Made by a program: the position numbers and the translations under genes
Shown here: in pieces, positions 23,151-34,882 of the stretch
How the letters are laid out: each line of letters begins with the position of its first letter
How positions within the stretch are numbered: the first letter of the stretch is position 1
Notes under the pieces: generated by a model
Databases searched by the model: none
The model's input: the letters and a program-made list of their open reading frames with translations, nothing else
Told to the model about the DNA's origin: nothing
Source of the DNA: Polyodon spathula
Taxonomy: Eukaryota > Chordata > Actinopteri > Acipenseriformes > Polyodontidae
Assembly (NCBI RefSeq): GCF_017654505.1
Contig: NC_054558.1
Location: 13,201,278 to 13,265,277 of the forward strand
Length of the DNA stretch: 64,000 bases
Reading direction: 5' to 3'

Positions 23151-23799
23151 TGCAGACATTCTTCAGTGTGTTGTCCTCTCTAATCTGCACACAGCTTTGT
23201 TTTTAAGCAGTGTTGATTCTCCTCTCTGAAGACAGCCTGTGATGAGACACAAACAAATAGACCACAGACCCAGGTGAGCATTATTATAAACCTCTCCAGC
23301 TGTGCAAATAGTGCTGTGGAATTACAGGAACACTGCCATCTAGTGTTATAATGGATTCATTGAATTTATCTTTTGAGATCCATGAACTTGCTTGTCTTTT
23401 GGTGTAACTCGCAGTTCTGTAAAGGTTTTAGTCCTTCACAAGACCAAAATGGCTTATAGCTTTGGGTTTCAATCCTGGTTCTGGGGACCCCATTTGTCTG
23501 CTGGTTTTTGTACCAACTGAGCTATCAATTACTTTATTGGATGCTCAATCAACTAACTATTTGACTTTTTAAATTGTTTTGCTTCTAAAAGTTGGAGATT
23601 TCAAATTCTTCATAACATTGTATATGTAACTTGAAATCTGAAAATATTTAAAATAATGACAACGCTCTGATCAGGCAAATTATTATGTTCAATGAAGTAA
23701 TGAGAGCTCAGTTGAAACAAAAGCCAGCAGACACAGGGGTTCCCCAGGACCAGGAATGAGAATACAGAGTACAAGGCTCCTCTTCAGTGGGATGCTAGT

Positions 23800-23950
23800 C
23801 CATCACAGGCTACCCCCAGCCAATGTCAGTGATTTATACAGGTGGATTGAGCGCAGCACTCAGGGTGCACAACCTTGCTCAAGGATACAACTGTCTGCAT
23901 TGGGGTCTTGAACCCATGACCCTGTGATAATGGGTCCACAGCCTGAACCA
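23800..23950 (-). repeat. tRNA-derived SINE, minus orientation
   Basis: On the minus strand, a B-box-like 'gggttcaagacccc' is followed by 'ccttgagcaaggttgtgcac' and 'cacctgtataaat', the tail style of fish tRNA SINEs. In unit B the copy stops at about 61,791. Confidence 0.65.
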
Positions 23951-24059
23951 CTACTCCTCTCTTTCCTGTGGTTTGGTATCAGCCTCACTAACACCTTTCA
24001 GAGACATTCAGCACTAGATTACTCAGTGAAAACTGCAGGTAAAGACAGATCCTCATTCA

Positions 24060-24420
24060 AGGTTAGTTCAATCTCCATCCATCCATCATTTACCATGTCA
24101 TCCTTTACAGGGTCAGAGTGAGCCAGAGCCTAACCCAGCAGACACAGTACACAAGGCAGGATTACACCTTGGATGGAATGCCAGCCCATTGCTGGGCACC
24201 ACACAGACAGGGCAATTTAGAGAGACCAATCAACCTGACCAGCACTTCCTTGGACTGTTGGAGGAAACCGGAGTACCTGGAGAAAACCCACGCAAATAGG
24301 GGGAGAACATGCAAACTCCAAACAGACCCCTAGACCAGATTTTGAACCCAGGACCCTGGTGCTATGGAGCAGCAGTGCTAAACACTATTTAGCACTGCCA
24401 CACTGTGCCGCCCTAATTCA
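24060..24420 (-). repeat. second tRNA-derived SINE, minus orientation
   Basis: On the minus strand it has a 'gggcggcacagtgtggcag' head, a B-box 'gggttcaaaatctgg', then 'ggagtttgcatgttctcccc', 'ggtttcctcc', and a 3' end of ATGG units. This is a familiar, widespread vertebrate SINE type. In unit B only its head survives (63,660-63,725). Confidence 0.75.
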
Positions 24421-25572
24421 GTCTCAAACAATTAAAAAGAACACAACTCACATACAAAGGAATCTGGTAAACAACATTATATCACAGAGGTGTTCTCATA
24501 GCATTCTATTGTAATGGGGACCATTGCTTTCAATTGGATTGGAAATATTGTACTGACATTTACATTGAAGCATGTCTCAGATTTTTATGTATGAGTAATC
24601 TATAGATTACAAAAGTCAATTTGTAGTTTAGAAAAAAGTAAACTAAAATAAATAAAAAAAGGTTGTAGTTCAGATCGTGTTCAAGGGACCTATTCTTATG
24701 TTGTTTATGAGCTGGAAGAAGTGCTTAAACCAGGTGAGAATAGAGCCCGGAATTAATTACTGAGCACAACAGTGTTCAATAGTTCCTCACATATAGGGCA
24801 CAGGGCGTAAAGTCGTGACAATGGGTTGCATTCATCAATGCGTAGGTTTTGCATTTTAGAACAGTGCAAGCGATTCATGAAATTTCTCGTCAATCGATTA
24901 TCTCTGGGAAGGATTTGGGAAAACTCCTGTGAAAATGTGTCATGAAAAAGTTTCCATTAAAATGTACTAAACAATGATGAATCACAGCTGTACTAATTGG
25001 CAGAGTTAATGATATGTAAACTAAGAGAAATGTGGGGGGTTTTTAGCAATGAATTTGGAGTTTTGAATACCTTCTGTATTTCTTCTCAACTGACTTGATA
25101 CTGCAGTCAAAAAATAAAAGAAGCCTTTGATGTATCAAAAACCTTGGGGGAAATCTGTAAGATCTCCTTAATAAAGAATGCTGTGAGTGACAGATTGGTG
25201 AATAGAGCTCACTGTGCTGGCCTGTGTGAGAGGTGCGGTGAGCAGGGTCCTGCTCAATCAAGGTATATGCTACATGCAATGCTCTTCCATTCAGCCATTT
25301 GTTCCATGTAATCTCTATGATATGGGTAAATAAAGGTTTGTATTGTCGATACTTGAATAATTTCAATGCAGATAAAGTTGACGCTGTCCGCGGTTCTGAA
25401 TGTGTCAGATACCAAACGCAAATGAAAAGTGTCTCTCAGTTGAATGTATCCATTGCTTATTTGTTGTCATGCTATATTGACTGAGTTTATCAACCAGTTT
25501 ACAGAACAATGTTTGCTGTTTAATGCGGGTAGTTTCTAAACAACATACACGACAGTGTACAGGGATTTTTTA

Positions 25573-25607
<35 letters not shown>

Positions 25608-25919
25608 CCGAGTTATTATATCTGCTTGGAAAATTTCTAATGAAAAACAAGAACCAAACAACAGATTCAGAGAAAAACAATCTCCTGGCTGCTATAGGAG
25701 ATCATTGTACTAATTATACTCACAACACAATATTCACTCCACTTTTATTTATTGTGTTCGTCGATTTTAACCTCAAACCTTTGGTTGCACTGCAACTGAA
25801 AACAATGTGAAGAATGCATCTGTAGAAGAGAAAGTGTCGACCCGTCCCGTACACAAACCTGCAGCTCGCACAGCATCTATGTTTTCTATTACTTGTGATG
25901 GCTCTCGCAAGAAATGTAT

Positions 25920-26150
25920 GTACAGGACTGTATTGTAACTTTAGCAGTGTAGTTCAGCACTGCGTCTCGTATCGAATCGTGAGGTCCTGAGGGGCAGGGC
26001 AGGGAGTACCGGACTGTATTGTAACTTTACCAGTGTAGTTCAGCGCTGTGTCTGTAATCGATGGCTGAAGGGCAGGGCAGGGAGTACCGGACTGTATTTT
26101 AACTTTACCAGTGTAGTTCAGCGCTGCCTCTCTTATCTAGGGCTGAGTGT
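25920..26150 (+). repeat. ~77 bp tandem repeat, three units
   Basis: Three successive units each contain 'ggactgtattgtaac' and 'agtgtagttcagc'. Two partial units remain at 887-991 and one degenerate unit at about 31,265. Confidence 0.75.
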
Positions 26151-26676
26151 TAAGCAGGACAATGATTATTTATTTATTTGTTCATTTATTTTAATAAGAT
26201 CATAAAGGAAAGTGTCAAACCAAATGCACTTCTGATAAAAAAAAAAATAATCCCATACTTTATGTAATCATCCTAAACAGACATTTTAAATATTTTAATG
26301 AACCTCTAATATAACCTTTGAATATAACATATGCAAACGCTCCCCAGCGTGTATAAAATGAACACAAGGCAAAACTCCAACATATCCGTACCTGTGATTA
26401 AACGTGAATCGATTCCTTTTATATTGATACAAGCACGTCCTTATTCGACTTCATATTGAAGCGCAGGTATGTGCGCATTGTTTGGTTGTTCACTACATGA
26501 TGTGTTTGTTGAGTTTCCTGTACAATATAATATTTATTATTGTAGGTTATATTGGTGTTTGCGAAAATCCATTTACTGTTGATAGCTCAGTAAACAAATA
26601 AATATAACATGTGGCTTGCTTTTCTGCTAGTCCCATCCATGCCTATTTTGCCGCTACCAGAGGGAATCGACGCTGT

Positions 26677-26677
<1 letters not shown>

Positions 26678-26707
<30 letters not shown>

Positions 26708-26755
26708 GGGGGGGGGGGGTGTGGGTGTGTGTGTGTGTGCGGGTGTGTGTGTGTG
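26678..26755. repeat. TG microsatellite with 29-G run
   Basis: TG repeats flank an uninterrupted run of 29 G (26,691-26,719). Confidence 0.95.
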
Positions 26756-27070
26756 ATATGGCAGGACCAACAGCACACTGTAATATGGCTTGTAACTTCT
26801 AAACTACAACACTAGCAACAAGCTAAAAAAAAAAAAAATACAATTAATAAACAGTAATAAAAGCGTACATTTATCAAGAAATAAGACATTATTTTATTTA
26901 ATTTAAGTTATTTTTATCAATATTCCCTGTTATTCGACTGCAGATTTAAACTCCTCTCTCTTAAGTACCTAATAATAACATACTGTACACACACATTGTA
27001 ACTGATATGTTTAACCCGCACCAGCTGTTTTTCCAGTGAAGGAGTTAATTAGTGCGCTCTAAATGGGCTG

Positions 27071-27109
27071 TGTTATTGTAGAAGGCAGTAATGTAAAGAC
27101 AGCACCGTG
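27071..27109 (-). promoter_or_regulatory. V8a 23-RSS
   Basis: Heptamer CACGGTG (27,103-27,109), 23 bp spacer, nonamer ACAATAACA (27,071-27,079). Confidence 0.85.
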
Positions 27110-27447
27110 GTACTCAGCGCACACAAGTACAATGCAGAATCACACAGCTGCGTGTTCACGATTGTTAAACTAGTCATCTTCTGCGATGTGTCCAACTGAC
27201 TGGAAAACCTGGCTTCAGTTTCATCTGATCGGAGTTCTTCAGCGTAACCTTTCAGGCGATGAAAAAGATATCGAGGAGAGCTGCTTGGAGTCTGCTTGTA
27301 CCAGAACAGATACTCAGTGCTAGCGCTACTGCTCAGGGAGTAATTACACAATATCCTCACGTCGCTGCTAACTTTCGAGGTAATCGTGTCATTGAGTTGA
27401 TTAATTTCATCTCCACGACTGCAGTCTGTAAATACAAACAAACAAAC

Positions 27448-27532
<85 letters not shown>

Positions 27533-27637
27533 CACAATTTAGTAACTGCAGCTGAATCCACGACTGTTATTACAATAAAATACATCTTTACCAAAGGTTA
27601 AATAGAAGACTGCAGTGAGGAGACCTGCATACAGCAT
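27110..27637 (-). CDS. V8a, TCR alpha/delta-type V segment, potentially functional
   Basis: The leader exon is 27,592-27,637 (MLYAGLLTAVFYLTF plus one base), donor G|GTAAAG. The V exon is 27,110-27,425 after TTACAG, and the join gives 'DCSRGDEINQLNDTI'. Cys in 'VRILCNYSLSSS', Trp in 'YLFWYKQTPSSSPRYLFHRL', end 'NTQLCDSALYLCALS'. An additional Cys lies seven residues before the FR3 Cys (also in V8b). The intron contains a long TAA tract. No stops. Confidence 0.88.
27449..27531. repeat. (TAA)n microsatellite in the V8a intron
   Basis: About 27 uninterrupted units, close to the splice acceptor polypyrimidine side. Confidence 0.95.
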
Positions 27638-29325
27638 GGTTATCGCTGTTCATTCAGTTTGAATGAGTTCTCTGTCTCTGTTCTGTTGGTTTCTGCTCAG
27701 TACTGAATGCCAGTCTGCAGCCGCACCTCTTAGCGGATCAGTGGGCGTTTCCTCCGTGTGTCGGGATGTTTCTCTGGTGTCCAATCAGAACCCATGAACC
27801 CGCGCTGCGCTCTGTCTTCTTCATTACGCAATGAAGCTTCAGAACAAGGTTCTTTCGAGTCATGAGTTGTGTTCCAATACTGTTTAACACAGACAGACAG
27901 ATCCAAGCAGGGAGCGCATTAGGGTTCCACAGTAACACAGTGGTTTCTGTAGAGCGCTGGAAACGGTTTAAAAAAAACTAAATTCGGGAAAAAATAAGGT
28001 CCATATTTTCAAGTCATCTTCAGCACTCGCACTGTGTTCACTTTTTTTTTTTCTTTTTTATATTGACATTCCCAGTATCTCTTAATTTCTTTGATCCTCT
28101 GTACAGTGTATTCATTATCACATACATTGCCTGCCTGTACCTCAATACACAGGCTGCATTCACACAGATTGACCGGGGACCTTGCTGTTACTGAGACGGA
28201 AGAACACAATGTAACACCGCTTATCTGACATAATTTCTTCATTCTGTGAGCGGGGGTGTCATTCTCATACTGTTTTCATACAGGTAGTGTTGGAAAGCAG
28301 CTGCACCAGGAGATATGGCGAGTGGGAGCTGACTGTAAATGAGCGTTGAACACACGATTGTCCTACACCGCCCCCTGGTGGGATTCCCTTGAACTGTCGT
28401 TCAGACCTCAGGGTTAAACTGATCATTTCTACTTGGTGCGCGGGAAATGGCAGTGAGTAGGCGGGGCAGGAGAGTCAGAGGAGCGCTGCATTCTGGCACT
28501 GCATAGTTCAACTAGAATTATAAAGCTCTATTTCTTGTATTGGCTTTTCTTACTTAATATACATTTTTCATCATTATATATTTGTGTATAATTATAATAA
28601 TACACGTAATGTGCAAATTAGTAGGCCATGTTTACAAATAAATCTTCAAACTTTAAATAAGGATATTAAGTTACCCATTCAGTTCAGAAGAGAGTGAGAT
28701 ATATGTGTTAATTGAGTGTCTATAACACTCATAGTAAAGATATTCATTGTAACGTTGAAAAGAACAGTTATCAGAAGTTAAAGAAATGCTTTAAACATCT
28801 CATTGTGTAACTGTGTTTCCTTTTTTACCAGCAGTGACATCCGCCAGACAGGCTGATAGTTTGCAGTGTGAAAGGAAACCCTTTAAACCTTTGTTTTATT
28901 TGATTTTATTTTTTGTCAGCAGTTACAATGGATGGAATTTTAATTAATGTAAATGTGTGCTGTTTGATTTGCATATTAAGAATTATGTTTAACTCAATGC
29001 TTTATTAATTTAGTAAAATAGCCTCTTTGTTTGATATGTTGTAAATACGCACCAGTGGTTCTATTCATATGAGGAACACGTTAGTAGCGACATGTTTGCA
29101 TTACTTCATAGAATTCAATGAGAATAAAAAATGTCTCTTTGAGTATAGTGCAGTGGGGATAGTTACCAGCAGGTGCAGATTCATGTGTGCTGTTTGATGT
29201 AGTAGAGAGCAGGGGGATAGTTACCAGCAGGTACAGATTCATGTGTGCTGTATTCTCTAGCAGTTTATACACAGAACAAATGCTTCACTGCAATCTTCAC
29301 CAGCGAGATTCACTCGGCAGGCAGC
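27638..29325. other. intergenic between V8a and V9
   Basis: No gene seen. Bases to about 28,610 match the region upstream of V8b. The rest is unique and AT-rich. Confidence 0.5.
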
Positions 29326-29364
29326 AGGCATTGTTTGAAGAGATACGGAGACTCTCACAGTGTG
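29326..29364 (-). promoter_or_regulatory. V9 23-RSS, weak nonamer
   Basis: Heptamer CACACTG (29,358-29,364), 23 bp spacer, nonamer-position sequence ACAATGCCT (29,326-29,334), well off consensus. Confidence 0.6.
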
Positions 29365-29656
29365 GGACTCAGAGCACAGAAGTACATAGCAGAGTCAGGC
29401 AGCAAAGCCACAGTGATATTCAGATGAAATGTCTTCTCTGTCTTGTCAGAAGATGCATAAAAACGATTTTGAAACCTTGGTGGAATGTCCTCCTTCTTAG
29501 AATATCTACTAAGAATGAGCTGTGGGGCTTGATTGGGGTCCTGAATGTACCAGAAGAGACCGGGAGCAGTGTTTGCTGCTTCATACGCGCACTGAATAAT
29601 GGTGCTCTCACTCTGTTTAAGAACAATTGAATATGAAGGCTGAGTCACTGAGTCTG
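29365..29656 (-). CDS. V9, TCR V exon, open but without an identified leader
   Basis: The exon reads 'DSVTQPSYSIVLKQSES', Cys in 'IIQCAYEAANT', Trp in 'GLFWYIQDPNQAPQLIL', 'KTEKTFHLNITVALLPDSA' and 'MYFCALSP', with no stop. Two in-phase acceptors (..CCAAG and ..AGCAG) are possible at the 5' end. I found no convincing leader exon in the 300 bp upstream; the ATG near 29,822 meets a stop after seven codons. With the weak nonamer, V9 may be an ORF-class segment. It resembles V1 in FR3. No partner exists in the visible part of unit B. Confidence 0.72.
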
Positions 29657-29659
29657 CTT

Positions 29660-31986
29660 GGGTCATTTTTAAAAGAAAAGACAGAATACAAAATTAATGA
29701 TTATATGAGATTATGCTTAGAAACTGTTATAAAACATGACATGATTACATACGTATAGATAAAGTGAACTCCCTTCTATAGTGTCAATGATTTGAACTCA
29801 CTTCACTTTTCCAATAACCATTTGCTACCAATTTCACTGTTTGCTGTTTAATATAAATCTCCGTTTCTGTTTGTCATTTATTACTAAATTCTGCGAATCT
29901 AAACTGCATTTAAGTTTAAGTCTTTAAAATAAGAAAGTCCCGTGTTTTTCTTGTACGATATCGTATAATAGACTGACACAAGTGTTTGACAAATTGCATA
30001 ACCAGTATGTATACATGGACCTACTTATGCTGAAACAACAGCAGCACAGTAAGCCGAGTACGTTCCTGTTCCATTCTCAACACGACAAATCCACCTCTAC
30101 TGTCTGGTGCAATCTGAAGCTGGAACTGTGAACCATGTGTTTCTATAGAGGCGATGTCATGGAAACCAGTGCCCCTCTCCTACAGGGTGTCGATGCTCTC
30201 CTCCATTGCCACTTGGTGGTTTTTCCGTTCATCTGTATCCAGATCTTGTTGAGCTGCACGTTGCAGTTCATATCGTGTACAGGCTGATCTTTAGGGGACC
30301 TATTATTATGTTATTTATGCGCTGGAAGAAGCTCTTAAACCAGATGAGAATAGAGCCCTGAATGAATTACTGAGCGCGTCATTGTTCAGTAATACCTCGC
30401 ATATTCTGCACAGGGCGTGTTGAAGTGACAATGGGCTTCATTCAGTAATGTGTAGGTTATGAGATTTGGGGTGGGTGGGGTTCGTATTTTTTTCGAACCG
30501 TGCAAGCGATTCATAATGTTTCGTTTTTCAAAAACCGAGATTCATAAAGTCGTTTTCTCGGCAAACAATTATCTCTGGTAAGGGTTTTGGTGAGTTCGAA
30601 ACTCCTGTGAAAGGATCACATGGAAAGGTTCCCTTCAAATGTAGTAAAACAAGCTGATGACTCACTTCTAGCTAATAAGCGGCAGCGTTAATGATGTGTA
30701 AACCAGAATTGAAAACCTTCTTTATTTCTTAACAGACTTGATATACAGTCAAAAATGTAAAAGAAGAGTTTTCTGTATCATAAACTTCCAGAAAATAGTT
30801 GTAAGCCCTCCATTAATAAGGATTGTTGAGACCGACACATTGATGAACAGGGCTCACTGTGCTGACCTGTGTGAGAGGTGCAGTGAGCAGGGTCCTGCTC
30901 AATCAAGGTACCTGCTACATGCAATGCTCGTCCATTCAGCCATTTGTTCAATTCAACTTCTGCGATACGGGTAAATAGGTGTTTGTTTTATCGATGCTTG
31001 ATCAAATTCAATAAGGATAAAGGGCACTGTCCGCGGTCCTGAACTGGTCAGGTACGAAACGCAAATGGAAAATGTCTCTATGGATCTTTTTTTTGTTGTT
31101 TTCTTTTTTTTTTTTTTTTTTTTAAGACTGCGTTATTATGTCTGCTTGCGACATTTCTAATTAAATAAAAATAGCAGATTGAGAGGAACACAATCTCGTG
31201 GTTGCTATTGGAGACCCTTGTAATAATGATACCCAAAACAGAATATTCTTCGTCGATTTTAACCTCAAACCGCACTGTGTTGTAATTTTAACAGTGTAGA
31301 GGGCTGAGGGTTAAGCAGGATAGGGTTGATTTCTGTATTTATTCATTTATTTTAAAAAGAGCAGAAAGAAGGAGTAAGCCAAAGCAACTGCAATGTTGAT
31401 AAAAGCACGCTGGAGAATTTTATGAAAATATCCCATAAATTTAAACTGACATTTGAAATATTTTTTCTGAGCCTAATATGTTTGTAAATAGAATCGGCTA
31501 TTGAATAAAACACATGCAAAAGCCCCCCAGCGTGTATAAAATGAACAAAAAGCAAACCTCTTTGAATCCGACATATCCGTAACTGTGATTAAACGTGAAT
31601 CGATTCCCTTGGTATTGATACAAGCACGTCCTTGTCCGCCTTCATATTGAAGCGCAGGTATGTGCGCATTGTTTGGTTGTTCACTAGATGATGTACTTGT
31701 TGAGTTTCCTGTACAATGTAATAAGTATTATTGTAGGTTAGATTTGTGTGTGTGAAAAACCATTTAATTTTGATAGCACAGTAAAGGAATGTAATATTTG
31801 ACTCACCTTTCTGCCTGTCCCATCCATGCCTATTTTGCCGCTACGGGTTAAAGGGAATCGACACTAGCAACAGGCAAAAAATAAATACAATCAATCAATA
31901 CAAATTAAATAAATGGTAATAAAAGCATACATTAAGAAATAAGACATTATTTTATTTAATTTAAGTTGTTATTATTATTATTATTA

Positions 31987-32048
<62 letters not shown>

Positions 32049-32233
32049 CAATATTCCCAGTTATTCGACTGCTGATCTAAACTACTCACTCTCTTAATTA
32101 CCGAGTAATAACATACTGTACACACACATTGTAACTGAGATGTTTAACCCGCAACAGAACAAATAAAACAGACGTGATGTTGTTTGTGTGTTTTTCCAGT
32201 GAAGGAATTCATTAGTGCGCTCTGAATGGGCTG
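29660..32233. other. spacer, start of unit B
   Basis: No gene. From about 29,897 it matches the window's first 190 bases, and from about 30,280 it matches 24,660 onward, so the unit A/B boundary lies here. It contains poly-T (31,106-31,123) and a TTA array. Confidence 0.55.
31968..32048. repeat. (TTA)n microsatellite
   Basis: About 26 units with one small interruption. Confidence 0.95.
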
Positions 32234-32272
32234 TGTTATTGTAGAAGGCAGTAATGTAAAGACAGCACCGTG
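32234..32272 (-). promoter_or_regulatory. V8b 23-RSS
   Basis: Heptamer CACGGTG (32,266-32,272), 23 bp spacer, nonamer ACAATAACA (32,234-32,242). Identical parts to V8a. Confidence 0.85.
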
Positions 32273-32616
32273 GTACTCAGCGCACACAGGTACACTGCAG
32301 AATCACACAGCTGTGTGTTCACGATTGTTAAACTAGTCATCTTCTGCGATGTGTCCAACTTACTGGAAAACCTGGCCTCAGTTTCATCTGATCGGAATTC
32401 ATCAGTGGAACCTTTTATGCGATGAAGCAGATATCGAGGAGAGCTGCCTGGAGTCTGCTTGTACCAGAACAGATTTTCATTGCTAGCGCTACTGCTCAGG
32501 GAGTAATTACAGAATATCCTCACGTCGCTGCTAACTTTCGAGTTAATCGTGTCATTGAGTTGATTAATTTCATCACCACGACTGCAGTCTGTAAATACAA
32601 ACAAACAAACAACAAC

Positions 32617-32681
<65 letters not shown>

Positions 32682-32795
32682 TATTATGCACGATTTAGTA
32701 ACTGCAGCTGAATCCACGAAACTGTTATTACAATAAAATACATCTTTACCAAAGGTTAGATAGAAGACTGCAGTGAGGAGACCTGCATACAGCAT
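32273..32795 (-). CDS. V8b, TCR alpha/delta-type V segment, potentially functional
   Basis: The leader exon is 32,750-32,795 (same MLYAGLLTAV start), donor G|GTAAAG. The V exon is 32,273-32,588. It differs from V8a mainly in and next to the CDRs: 'ASNENLFWYKQTPGSSPRY' and 'HRIKGSTDEFRSDE' against 'ASTEYLFWYKQTPSSSPRY' and 'HRLKGYAEELRSDE'. The extra Cys before 'YLCALS' is kept. No stops; the RSS is intact. It arose from the local duplication of about 5.16 kb shared with V8a. Confidence 0.88.
32618..32686. repeat. (TAA)n microsatellite in the V8b intron
   Basis: Same intronic position as in V8a, slightly shorter. Confidence 0.95.
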
Positions 32796-33809
32796 GGTTA
32801 TCGCTGTTCATTCAGTTTGAATGAGTTCTATGTCTCTGTTCTGTTGGTTTCTGCTCAGTACTGAATGCCAGTCTGCAGCCGCACCTCTTAGCGGATCAGT
32901 GTGCGTTTCTTCCGTGTGTAGGGATGTTTCTCTGATGTCCAATCAGAACCCATGAACCCGGGCTGCGCTCTGTCTTCTTCATTACGCAGTGAAGCTCCAG
33001 AACGAGGTTCTTTCGTGTCATGAGTTGTGTTCCAATACTGTTTAACACAGACAGACAGATCCAAGCAGGGAGCGCATTGGGTTACACAGTAACACAGTAA
33101 CACAGTGGATTCTGCAGAGCGCTGGGAATGGTCTAAAAAGAAACTACACTGGGGAAACAAAGGATCATATTTTCAAGTAACCTTAAGCACTCTCACTGTG
33201 TTCAGTTTTTTTAATTTTTTAATTTTTTAATTTTTTTATTTTTTTATTGACATGGCCCAATGTCTCTTAATGTATCTGATCCTCTGTACAGTGTATTCAT
33301 TATCAACACACATTGCCTGCCTGTACCTCAATACACAGGCTGCATTCACACTGATTGTCCGAGGTCCTTGTTACTGAGACGGAAGAACACAATGTAACAC
33401 CGCTTATCTGACATCATTTCTTCATGCTGTCAGCAGGGGTGTCATTCTCATACTGTTTTCATACAGGTAGAGTTGGAAAGCAGCTGCACCAGGAGACATG
33501 GCGAGTGGGAGCTGACTGTGAATGAGCATTGAACAAATTATTGTCCTACACCGCCCCCTGGTGGGATTCCCTTGAACTGTCGTACAGACCTCAGGGTTAA
33601 ACTGATCGTTTCTACTTCGTGTGAGGGAAATGGCAGTGAGTGGGCGGGGCAGGAGAGTAAGAGCAGCGTTGCATTCTGGTAAGGCATAGTTCAACTAGAA
33701 TTATAAATCTCTGTTATTTTGTGGGTTTTTCTTGCATAATATTATTTTTTCATCCTTCTTTATTTTTCTATAATTATAATAATACACGTTACGCGGTGTA
33801 GGACAATGT
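32796..33809. other. region upstream of V8b
   Basis: No gene. It matches 27,638-28,610. The last 20 bp before the DIRS include gcggtgtaggacaat, an inverted copy of host sequence at about 33,540-33,554. Confidence 0.5.
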
Positions 33810-33953
33810 AGGGCGGCTGCAGCTTTCCAGGAGCCCGTCCTCCCAAATTACAGCAAGTCAGAGGTCCGCTACCAGATGCGCTCAGGAACGCAGCCCCTCC
33901 CATTCTAGGGTACGCCCCCGTAGGATGTCTAGGTGGTGGAACTAACTTCCAAG

Positions 33954-34871
33954 ATGTCTCAGTTTATGGAGGTCATGATGGGACAGCAGTCCATCCTCAT
34001 GTCCCTAGCTAATGTGGTGCCCTGAGCCCCAGAACAACCAACTGGGTCCGTCGCTAGCCAGCCAGTGGCTCCTTCACAACCTGCACTGGTCGTTCCCCTT
34101 CCACTGCAACCTCAAAAGGACTGGGATATTGATGCTGTTTCCAGAGACGCATCTGACATCCTGGAAAGGGACAGTATAGAGGCTGAGGTAGCCTCCCCAC
34201 TCTCTGAGCACGACAATGAGCTTGAGGTGCTGGATACCGATGACCCTACATGGGCTGTGGTGGAGAGAGCAACCCGCCACTTGGGCATCGAATGGCCTAA
34301 GACAGAACTTCCCCGGCGATCACTGTTTGAGTCGCCTTCAGCCCAGTCCCATCAGTCCAGGATGCTCCCAGCATTCCCGGACTTTGTTAAGGAGGTGCAG
34401 TCTACTTGGGGGGCCCTGGCCTCTGCTCCTGCGACTTCTTGCAAGGCTTCGGCCTTTACTATGCAGGGCGCAAGTGAAGCTGGGTTAGCGTCCTTCCCAC
34501 CGGTGGACGCTGCGTTCGCCGCGTTGGTGAAGACGCCAACATTATCGGGGCTTACAAAAAACCCTACATGCCCCAATAAGCAGTGCAGGATCACAGAGGT
34601 ACACCTGAAGAAAGGGTACTCTGAGGCCACAGAGGCAGAGAGACTATCTAATGTAGCCAGCTTACAGACAGTCTACCAAGCGGCATTCATTAGAGACCTG
34701 CCTGAGTGCCCTTCTGCGGCCTTCAGAAGCAAGTTGGGCACGGTCAGTCAGCTCCTGGTGAAGCTGGCCAAGCTCAACGCGCAGGCTCAGGGCAGGAGCA
34801 TCGTGTCTCTGGTGGTGGACAGAAGTCAGCTTTGGCTCTTGCAGACGAGAGTGCAGGAGCCTGACAAATAG
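33954..34871 (+). pseudogene. DIRS gag-like ORF1, copy B
   Basis: Starts MSQFMEV. One in-frame TGA (34,023) is shared with copy A. From there it is open for about 280 codons ('VVPLPLQPQKDWDIDAVS' to 'RVQEPDK'). This copy lacks the second stop of copy A, so it is the better-preserved ORF1. Confidence 0.72.
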
Positions 34872-34882
34872 ATCCTGCTCTG

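Larger units (their letters stand above)
24421..27070. other. spacer of the V8 block
   Basis: No gene. It matches 30,280-32,233. It holds the 77 bp tandem repeat, a long poly-T (25,576-25,603) and a TG/poly-G tract. Confidence 0.55.

Noticed and set aside
29690..29830. Leader exon for V9
   Set aside because: The ATG near 29,822 meets a stop after seven codons, and other ATGs lack a phase-1 donor.
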